NCBI GenBank assembly: GCA_002392275.1
Contig: DGGQ01000114.1
Location: 1-23,136, forward strand
Origin: Treponema sp. UBA3870
GTDB lineage: Bacteria; Spirochaetota; Spirochaetia; Treponematales; Treponemataceae
Direction: 5' to 3'
Length of the DNA stretch: 23,136 bases
The notes beneath the pieces were generated by a model. It ran no database searches and was not told where the DNA came from. It worked only from the letters and a program-made list of their open reading frames with translations. The translations under genes were made by a program, and so were the position numbers. Numbering within the stretch: the stretch's first letter is position 1; each line of letters starts with the position of its first letter. This document shows positions 6,127-12,556 of this stretch, piece by piece.

Positions 6127-7263
6127 ATGAAACTTACCTGTGGAATCGTGGGGCTTCCGAATGTTGGAAAGTCCACAATCTTTAGTGCGCTGACAAAGGC
6201 TCCCGCGTCGGCTGAAAACTATCCGTTCTGCACAATCGACCCGAATGTTGGCGTTGTTGATTTGCCGGACGAGAGGCTTGATTTTATGGCGAGCGTCTTC
6301 CAGCCAAAGAAAAAGATTCCCGCCAGCGTTGATTTTGTGGACATTGCCGGTCTGATCAAGGGAGCCAGCAAGGGCGAGGGACTGGGAAACCAGTTTCTTG
6401 CGAACATCCGCGAGACCACCGTCATTGCCCATGTCGTGCGCTGCTTCGACAACCCGGACATCCAGCATGTTCGTGACGATGCCAAAACCGATGCCCCGAT
6501 TGACCCGCTGAGCGACATCCTCACGATTGACTTTGAGCTTGCGCAGGCGGATCTGGACACAATCACCAAGAGGCAGGAGAAAATCACCAAGCAGATTAGG
6601 CAGCTGGGAAAGGAAGAGGAGAAACGCCTTGCCCCATACATGAGCGCGGTCGAAAAAATCAAGCCGCTACTGATGGACGGAAAATGCGCGAGGATTGCCG
6701 ACCTTAGCGACGAGGAGAGGGCCGCTGTTTATGATTTGCACCTACTCACAATCAAGCCGCAGGTCTATGTATGCAATATCGACGAGGACACAATCGCCTC
6801 AGGAACAAACGCCTATGTGGAGACCGTAAAAAAGATTGCCGTGGACCAGAAGTCCGAGGTCATTGTGATTTGCGGAAAATTTGAGTCCGACCTTTCCGAT
6901 GTCGAGGATCCTGACGACAGAAAAGAGTTCATGGAGAGCGTTGGACTCAAGGAAAGTGGTCTCACGGTTCTTGCGCGGACAGTCTATCACCTCATGGGGC
7001 TGCGTACTTTCTTTACAGGAGGACCTGACGAGTGCCGTGCATGGACAATCCACGCGGGCGACAAGGCTCCACAGGCTGCCGGTGTAATCCATACCGACTT
7101 TGAGAAAGGCTTCATCAAGGCTGAGGCGTACACTGTTGACGACCTTAGGACCTACGGAACTGAGGCAAAAATCAAGGAGGCCGGAAAATACAGGCAGGAA
7201 GGAAAGGAATATGTCGTTCAGGATGGCGACGTCCTCTTCTTCAAGTTCAACGTGACAAAATAA
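6127..7263 (+). CDS. ychF: Redox-regulated ribosome-binding ATPase YchF (Obg family)
   Basis: At 378 residues this is slightly longer than the usual 363. The N-terminal P-loop domain has GLPNVGKST (residues 9-17) and VDFVDIAGLIKGASKGEGLG. A coiled insert spans about residues 138-190 and the C-terminal TGS domain ends in FKFNVTK. The G4 position reads NIDE, not NKxD, the change that makes YchF an ATPase in place of a GTPase. It binds ribosomes and is linked to oxidative stress in other bacteria. GAGG lies 6 nt before the ATG at 6127. It is the last gene of the operon, 34 bp after the ABC-F gene, so two ribosome-associated ATPases share one transcript. It is convergent with the mannosidase gene, with only 16 bp between stops. 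No irregularities are seen. Confidence 0.96.
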   Translation: MKLTCGIVGLPNVGKSTIFSALTKAPASAENYPFCTIDPNVGVVDLPDERLDFMASVFQPKKKIPASVDFVDIAGLIKGASKGEGLGNQFLANIRETTVIAHVVRCFDNPDIQHVRDDAKTDAPIDPLSDILTIDFELAQADLDTITKRQEKITKQIRQLGKEEEKRLAPYMSAVEKIKPLLMDGKCARIADLSDEERAAVYDLHLLTIKPQVYVCNIDEDTIASGTNAYVETVKKIAVDQKSEVIVICGKFESDLSDVEDPDDRKEFMESVGLKESGLTVLARTVYHLMGLRTFFTGGPDECRAWTIHAGDKAPQAAGVIHTDFEKGFIKAEAYTVDDLRTYGTEAKIKEAGKYRQEGKEYVVQDGDVLFFKFNVTK

Positions 7264-7279
7264 ATTTTAGGGATGCCCT

Positions 7280-9856
7280 TTAATATGTGTCCCGCAGGTT
7301 GTAGATTTTCAGTGCGCGCCTGAATGCTGATGAGCTTATGGAACTCTGGTTTTGTTCAAGTCCATAGCTGTCGGGCGTGAAAACAAAAGTCTCCGGCCTG
7401 TCGGGAAGCAGAGTCACCATGCTTTTAGAGAAGCATCCCCTTATCCCAAAAACATCGGGCGAGACAAAAAATGCCGGCCTGTCCGTTTCAAGTTTGAGGG
7501 TGATTCTACCATCCCTTTCCTGGATTGCGGGCGTGATTTTTGCCTTCTGGATTGGGCATCTTTTCCATCTCTCCAGAAAAACAGTGTCCGCTGATTCAAA
7601 AAACTGTTTCCTTCCCGAAAGTGTCTTCGCCTTCATCTCCGCGAACACAAAGTATTCCTCGGGTCCACCCCTGAGCTTAAGTTTTTCGGCGGCAGTTTCC
7701 CATAGATTTTCCGAAGAGTCCGTCTCCATCCTTTTGTGGAAGGTGAGTCTTTTTACGGCGTCAGCTCCCATAAAATCCATAACACGGATGGTAACGGTCA
7801 TCTCCACCGGAGAGACGGATTCGTTTATTCCGTTCAGCGTGATTTTTCCGTCCTTTTTTATGAACGCAATCCTTACCCGGCTGAAAAAGTCCTTCGCGGC
7901 GTAGTGCAGGAGCTTCCATTTTCCGGAATACTCTATTGAGGACCACGACGCTACCGGCCAGACATCGTTCAGCTGCCAGTAAGTCGCGCCCATGCAGTAT
8001 GGTCTCAGGCTCCTCCAGTAGTCCACCGCCGTCTTGATTGAAAGCGCCTGCTGGACCTGGCTCAGATAGAAAATATTTTCGGGGCCTGACGGAAATTTGA
8101 AGTAGCGGCAGAAGTTTTCCAGTATGATTGAATTTCCAATCGGGGACCTCTGGTGCCATTCCATTGTCGGACATGTCGGGTTAATCTCGTCCTTTCCCGC
8201 AAAGTCAAGAACACCCTCAAGGGACGGAAAGCTTTCATATCCGAATTCGGAAACGAAGCGCGGTTTTATTTCAAGGTACGCCTCCATGTCCTTTTTTTCG
8301 TGCCACACTGTCCAGTAGTGCATGTCGCCTTCCGAGTCGCTGTGCCAGTTGTCGCCAAAACTGTCCGGTCCCGCGCATGGGGATGTCGGCCACCAGGTTC
8401 TTTCCGGGTCGCATCTCTTTATCGTGCGCTCCACCGTCCCATGGTTCAGCCTGTCGTAGTCGATTATGTAACGGTCACGGTTTTCCTTGCTTTCCGGGTA
8501 CCATGTCAGGGCTCCAAAATCTTCGTTGTTGCCACACCATACCGCAAGACTCGGGTGGTGCTGCAGTCTGTAAACATTGTCCTCAATCTCTTTTTCAACG
8601 CTCGCCAAAAAATCTTCGTCAGCGGGGTACATTGAGCATGCGAAGGCGCAGTCCTGCCAGACTATTATTCCAAGCTCGTCGCAGATGTTGTAGCACATGT
8701 CGCTTTCGTACTGTCCTCCGCCCCAGAACCTGATGCTGTTCATGTTCGCGTCCACACATGATTTTAAGAGATACCTGCACCGGCTTTCAGACCACCGTTC
8801 GGGAAGAGCGTCGGGTGGAATCCAGTTTGCGCCCTTGGCAAATATTGCTCTGCCGTTCAGTTCGTAGTAGAGCGAGCGTCCGTATCTGTCCGTTTTTGAC
8901 TGCATCACGAGAGTCCTGAATCCAATCCGCTTTTTCATGGAGCAGTCCTTTTCCTGATTTCCGTCATCGTTTTTTAGGGTCGCAATCTCCAGGGTGTAGA
9001 GTGTGTTTTCGGAAATCCCCTCGTCTTTAAGTTCGTCGGCGGATTTCCATAGCACGGGATTTTCGACATCAATGTTCCACAGAAATTCGTTCTCGCCTTC
9101 GGAACAGATTTCTCTCACGGTTGTTGAAAAATCAAGGGAGGGGCCTGTCAGTTTTATCAAAAAATCTACCGGACCATTTTTTTCCGCATGGAATCTTACA
9201 CCCGTCTTTGCCGTCCATATTTTTTTGCCCACGTCCTTTTTTGGGGGAACCGTGTTTACTGTCACGGACCTTATGTAGCCATGCCGCACAGTTTCTATAA
9301 AAATGTTCCCGTAGATTCCCGAGACCATGATGCATGGACCCCAGTCCCAGCCCGAATGGCACTGGATTTTCCGCACAAGGTTTCTGTTCGGCGAATACAT
9401 GTCGTATTTTGAGCAGGAGATTGGGTAGGAAAGATTTTTTGCCCTTGATATTGCGTGTGCCTCGGCTGACTCAAAGTCCACGCTGATTGTGTTTTTTCCT
9501 TCACGCAGGAGCCGGGTTATGTCGAATCTCCATGTCCTGAAATAGTTGTCGCCCTTTCCGGCTTTTTTTTCATTGACGCAGACCGTAAAAAATGTGTCCG
9601 CGTTTTCAATCACAAGATAGGATTTTGTGCCGGGCTCAAGATGAAAATCGAAACTCCTCTTTATGGACCATGCTTCCTGTCCGACCCACTGCACATCCTT
9701 TTCGTTCCGGGCAAAATATGGGTCCGCTATTATGTCCGCCCTGATTAACGCGGAATGTATGTCGCCCGGAATGTTCATCTGTATGTTTGCTATTCTCTTT
9801 TTTGATTCCGTGTTTGAAAGCGTCCATTCGTTGCCTGAAAGATGTGCCGAGACCAT
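7280..9856 (-). CDS. Glycoside hydrolase family 2, beta-mannosidase
   Basis: An 858-residue protein with the GH2 layout: a jelly-roll sugar-binding domain (about 1-180), an immunoglobulin-like domain (about 190-300), the TIM-barrel catalytic domain (about 310-620) and C-terminal beta domains. QCHSGWDWGP near residue 165 is typical of beta-mannosidases and argues against beta-galactosidase or glucuronidase. The acid/base is Glu445 in WCGNNE and the nucleophile Glu537 in FVSEFGYE. There is no signal peptide, so it should act in the cytoplasm on imported manno-oligosaccharides, releasing mannose from the non-reducing end. The ATG at 9856 has AAGGAGG 5 nt upstream. No sugar transporter or regulator gene lies beside it. 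No separate promoter was found, but a terminator separates it from the FecR gene. Confidence 0.9.
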   Translation of the reverse strand: MVSAHLSGNEWTLSNTESKKRIANIQMNIPGDIHSALIRADIIADPYFARNEKDVQWVGQEAWSIKRSFDFHLEPGTKSYLVIENADTFFTVCVNEKKAGKGDNYFRTWRFDITRLLREGKNTISVDFESAEAHAISRAKNLSYPISCSKYDMYSPNRNLVRKIQCHSGWDWGPCIMVSGIYGNIFIETVRHGYIRSVTVNTVPPKKDVGKKIWTAKTGVRFHAEKNGPVDFLIKLTGPSLDFSTTVREICSEGENEFLWNIDVENPVLWKSADELKDEGISENTLYTLEIATLKNDDGNQEKDCSMKKRIGFRTLVMQSKTDRYGRSLYYELNGRAIFAKGANWIPPDALPERWSESRCRYLLKSCVDANMNSIRFWGGGQYESDMCYNICDELGIIVWQDCAFACSMYPADEDFLASVEKEIEDNVYRLQHHPSLAVWCGNNEDFGALTWYPESKENRDRYIIDYDRLNHGTVERTIKRCDPERTWWPTSPCAGPDSFGDNWHSDSEGDMHYWTVWHEKKDMEAYLEIKPRFVSEFGYESFPSLEGVLDFAGKDEINPTCPTMEWHQRSPIGNSIILENFCRYFKFPSGPENIFYLSQVQQALSIKTAVDYWRSLRPYCMGATYWQLNDVWPVASWSSIEYSGKWKLLHYAAKDFFSRVRIAFIKKDGKITLNGINESVSPVEMTVTIRVMDFMGADAVKRLTFHKRMETDSSENLWETAAEKLKLRGGPEEYFVFAEMKAKTLSGRKQFFESADTVFLERWKRCPIQKAKITPAIQERDGRITLKLETDRPAFFVSPDVFGIRGCFSKSMVTLLPDRPETFVFTPDSYGLEQNQSSISSSAFRRALKIYNLRDTY

Positions 9857-9879
9857 GTGTCCTCCTTGGAAGGAATTTG

Positions 9880-9908
9880 AAAAAAGCCCCCGAAAAAAAA
9901 TCGGAGGC
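9880..9908 (-). terminator. Rho-independent terminator of the FecR/barrel operon
   Basis: On the minus strand, GCCTCCGA (9908-9901) pairs with TCGGGGGC (9893-9886) around a T-rich loop and is followed by six T (9885-9880). A second, weaker hairpin (arms AAAGCTA and TAGCTTT, about 9917-9943) lies just before it. Confidence 0.8.
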
Positions 9909-9973
9909 CAATTTTGTTAAAGCTACCCCAAAAACCTTAGCTTTTCAGGATGTCCTAAATCCTTGCGGACTTT

Positions 9974-10783
9974 TTAGTTGACGAATATGATGGTGAGCTT
10001 GACCGTGCCTGTCTTTGTCTCCGGGATGGAGATTTCGGGGGCGGCTTCCTTTTCCGGAGATAGCGATGTTCCCTGTTCGCGGTCGGCTATCGATTCCGTT
10101 CCATGTCCCCTTGCGGAAATCTTTCTCTTGGAGTCCTCCTCCTGTGGGGTCGCATGGATTCCGCTGAGCTGGTCCGTTGTGCTTGTCTGTCCGGCGGAGA
10201 CCGGTATTTCCCTTGCGCCACTTACATCCTTTGTCTCTGTGGTCGCGGTGGATTCACCATCCTCAGGTAAAAATTCATCGGCATCGTCGGATTTTATTTC
10301 GGCAGCCATTTTTCCCGGTCCCTTGCTTACAAGTCCCTCAATTGTGGTTATTGTTCCGTCTGCCGAGAATGTGAATGATGTTCCACGCACGGACGCTGTT
10401 GATGCGGCGGAGCTTACCTTGAAGTCAACTTTTTTCCCTGAGGTCTTTTTTACATCAGCAGAGACCTTTCCGTTGTTCAGGTAGAGGTTTGTCTGTGTCT
10501 TTGAGCTGTTTGACGCAAGTTTTTCCACTGTCATCCTTGTCATAGCGTCAAGCTTTACTGTTGCTCCGTCAATCACTATGGTCGCACTGGACTTGAATCC
10601 TGTCGAGATTATGTAGCCCTTCTTCAATACCATATTCGGTGTGGCGGCCTTCCATGTCGCTCCGTCCGTCTGGATTTCAACCTTGCCCGAGACCTGGGTG
10701 ATTTTTGCGTCCAAAGCCCAGACCGAAGCCGAGAACAGTGACAGCAAGAGCACCGATAAAATGAGTTTTACAATCTTCTTCAT
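9974..10783 (-). CDS. FecR-domain exported protein
   Basis: A 269-residue protein with a signal peptide cleaved after VWA (residue 23). Residues about 28-135 are a FecR domain: ITQVSGKVEIQ, then TWKAATPNMVLKKGYIISTG, and the hallmark ASTASVRGTSFTF. In gram-negative cell-surface signalling, FecR proteins are periplasmic relays between an outer-membrane receptor and a cytoplasmic effector. Here there is no anti-sigma helix or membrane segment. Residues about 150-255 are acidic, Ser/Thr/Glu-rich and probably disordered, and the tail ends in the strand-like TVKLTIIFVN. It is the last of three minus-strand genes (AAGGAG before the ATG, 36 bp after the barrel gene) and diverges from a CHASE2 cyclase. 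That pairing suggests an envelope input to cAMP signalling. No sigma factor lies nearby. Confidence 0.88.
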   Translation of the reverse strand: MKKIVKLILSVLLLSLFSASVWALDAKITQVSGKVEIQTDGATWKAATPNMVLKKGYIISTGFKSSATIVIDGATVKLDAMTRMTVEKLASNSSKTQTNLYLNNGKVSADVKKTSGKKVDFKVSSAASTASVRGTSFTFSADGTITTIEGLVSKGPGKMAAEIKSDDADEFLPEDGESTATTETKDVSGAREIPVSAGQTSTTDQLSGIHATPQEEDSKRKISARGHGTESIADREQGTSLSPEKEAAPEISIPETKTGTVKLTIIFVN

Positions 10784-10819
10784 ATATAAACTCCTTACCC
10801 GTCAGAACAGGTTGTTGAT

Positions 10820-12001
10820 TTAGAATGCGAACACCACGTTCAGTCCGAACGCCATGTTGTTTCTTGCGGAATCCTTTCCAATGAACTGCTGCACCATCAA
10901 TCCAAGCTTCAAATCAGTGAAGGGCTGGAAATCAATCTGCGAGTGCCACTGGAATCCAGTATAATCGAAACTGTCCATGCAGGACAATACCAAGTCGGCC
11001 CCGAGGTTGATGAAAAGCATTTCCACAGGCCTCATTGTTCCGGTCGCTCCAATCTTTATGATTCCAGAGTAGTCCGTGTCCCCTGTTCCAGCGAGATATG
11101 CTGACTGCCTTGTGAATCCTGTGAACGGCGAAAGGAATCCATTCTTTCCGGACGCATAGAGGACCTCTGCCGATACGGACGAATTCAGTGCGGGAGGGTA
11201 GTAGGTTATGGAGAATTTTGAAAGGTTCCCGACCTTGCCCTCGCCGGTGATTCCAAAGGTCGTTGAGAATGCGTAGTACAGGCTCTGGATTATCGGACCG
11301 TTGATCATTGCGGTGGCGTAGAATCTGTTTGTGCCGATGTTGCTCCCGGAGATTCCACCGACTCCAAATGTTGCGTATCCCTCCAGTCCTATTGTCTGGT
11401 TTGCGAAAAGATATGGTAGGGCAGCCGAAATGCCCGTAACAATGTATGGTGAGTTTGGCTGGTAGACGGCCTTGGGATCTGCATGGAATGTGCTTGTCCC
11501 GCTTTCAATTATTGAGTCGTAGCGGGCGTTTGTGAGGCCTGTGTATCCGGCGGACACTATTGCCTTCACATAGTTCGAGCTGAACGTCACCTGCGCACCG
11601 TCCAGGGTCTGGGATATTGCCTTTCCAGTTGCGTCCGAGTTGGAGAATCGACCAAGGTTCAGCTGGAGGATTCCGTTCCACACGTTGTTGTACATGGTCA
11701 TCTTGCACAGCGAAAGATTCGCAAGGAAGCTGGCCGTACCCATGTTCGCGCTCAGGTTTGGACTTGTGTACATGAACGTCGCGTCCGCCTCAGCCGAGAA
11801 ATAGATTTTTCCGTTCTTTGTGATTGGAATTTTTATCCATCCCACCAGCGAATCAGCCTGGTTCAGACCTGCGTACTGGAATGTCGGCGTTGAAAACTTT
11901 GTGTCGTTCTTCAGAAGTCCACCGAAGTCAATCGCATGGAGGTTTGCCGCGAATGTTCCAATAAATGCTAGCGACGCAAGTGTTTTTACAATCTTTTTCA
12001 T
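10820..12001 (-). CDS. Predicted outer-membrane beta-barrel protein
   Basis: A 393-residue protein with a signal peptide cleaved after LHA (residue 23). The mature part is a series of alternating strand patterns rich in Gly, Ser, Tyr and Phe and ends in NMAFGLNVVFAF, with the aromatic last residue that marks barrels inserted by the BAM machinery. No plug, TonB box or known family was recognised. The function could be a porin or a sensor; this is inference from topology. AGGAGG lies 5 nt before the ATG at 12001, and the small exported protein gene ends 9 bp upstream, so the two are tightly coupled. The FecR gene follows after 36 bp. The order small protein, barrel, FecR protein would place all three products in the envelope as possible partners. 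Confidence 0.75.
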   Translation of the reverse strand: MKKIVKTLASLAFIGTFAANLHAIDFGGLLKNDTKFSTPTFQYAGLNQADSLVGWIKIPITKNGKIYFSAEADATFMYTSPNLSANMGTASFLANLSLCKMTMYNNVWNGILQLNLGRFSNSDATGKAISQTLDGAQVTFSSNYVKAIVSAGYTGLTNARYDSIIESGTSTFHADPKAVYQPNSPYIVTGISAALPYLFANQTIGLEGYATFGVGGISGSNIGTNRFYATAMINGPIIQSLYYAFSTTFGITGEGKVGNLSKFSITYYPPALNSSVSAEVLYASGKNGFLSPFTGFTRQSAYLAGTGDTDYSGIIKIGATGTMRPVEMLFINLGADLVLSCMDSFDYTGFQWHSQIDFQPFTDLKLGLMVQQFIGKDSARNNMAFGLNVVFAF

Positions 12002-12010
12002 CGGATCCTC

Positions 12011-12460
12011 CTATTGCTCCGAGCTGTAGTCGATGCACTTGGTTATTATGTTCAGGACCTGGTGTCCCGTGGCCGGCGACATTGGATCTGCTGTCAGCGG
12101 AATCATATCAAGTGCCTGCATCTGCTTGAACGCATATCTTGCGGACTTTGTGGCCATGTACAGTAGGCTTCCCTTTATGTTCCATGTCTTTGAGCAGAGA
12201 AGGGCAATGTCGTACAGCGGAATCGGGTCTATCGCCATGACGTCGGAGCGGAATACACCGGTCTTCCTTATAGTCTCGAAAGCCTGTAGGTATGTGGCAC
12301 TGTCATCTACAGCGGAAGTGGATGTTCCGATAAGATAGCAGAACTGGCCGTAGGAAATTTCTACCGCCTCATCAATCTCCGTTATTTTCTGTGCAGACTG
12401 CGCGTTTGCTCCCAATGCGGTCAGAAGTGCAAAAAAAAGCACTGGAAAAACTCTTTTCAT
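12011..12460 (-). CDS. Small exported protein of unknown function
   Basis: A 149-residue protein with a signal peptide cleaved after ANA (residue 20). The mature part is mostly helical by its pattern, with two Cys (in QFCYLIG and ALLCSKTW) that could pair in the periplasm and a third near the C-terminus (KCIDYSSEQ). I recognise no family. AGAGAGGTGAAGC before the ATG at 12460 is a good ribosome binding site. It is the first gene of the three-gene operon with the barrel and FecR proteins and lies 94 bp from the divergent cyclase start. Its leader of about 60 nt starts at a promoter that overlaps the cyclase promoter. A role as an accessory or chaperone for the barrel or FecR protein is possible, but nothing in the sequence shows it. 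Confidence 0.7.
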   Translation of the reverse strand: MKRVFPVLFFALLTALGANAQSAQKITEIDEAVEISYGQFCYLIGTSTSAVDDSATYLQAFETIRKTGVFRSDVMAIDPIPLYDIALLCSKTWNIKGSLLYMATKSARYAFKQMQALDMIPLTADPMSPATGHQVLNIITKCIDYSSEQ

Positions 12461-12518
12461 GCTTCACCTCTCTTTGATGTTTCAAGGAACCCATGATGTC
12501 CTCTATAAAACTTTTTAT

Positions 12519-12556
12519 TTGTGAAAAATTATACCACGTGTTATAATTTTTGTCAT
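12519..12556. promoter_or_regulatory. Overlapping bidirectional promoter within a 28-bp palindrome
   Basis: Plus-strand promoter: TTGTGA (12519-12524), 17-bp spacer, TATAAT (12542-12547), then 7 bp to the cyclase ATG. Minus-strand promoter: ATGACA (12556-12551), 17-bp spacer, TATAAT (12533-12528), for the envelope operon. Bases 12524-12551 form a palindrome with 13 of 14 pairs matched, centred on CACGTG (12535-12540), so both -10 boxes are its arms. The minus -35 box includes part of the cyclase ATG. The polymerases cannot occupy both at once. Confidence 0.8.

Noticed and set aside
6763..6791. Missing NKxD motif in YchF as a sign of a broken GTPase
   Set aside because: NxxE at this position is normal for YchF and explains its ATP preference.
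7264..7283. Shared terminator between ychF and the mannosidase gene
   Set aside because: AGGG-ATG-CCCT gives a 4-bp stem with a 3-nt loop and no T run; too weak to call.
9978..10484. 168-residue plus-strand ORF opposite the FecR gene
   Set aside because: It is a shadow of the Ser/Thr/Glu-rich FecR tail; the minus strand has the signal peptide, domain motifs and ribosome binding site.
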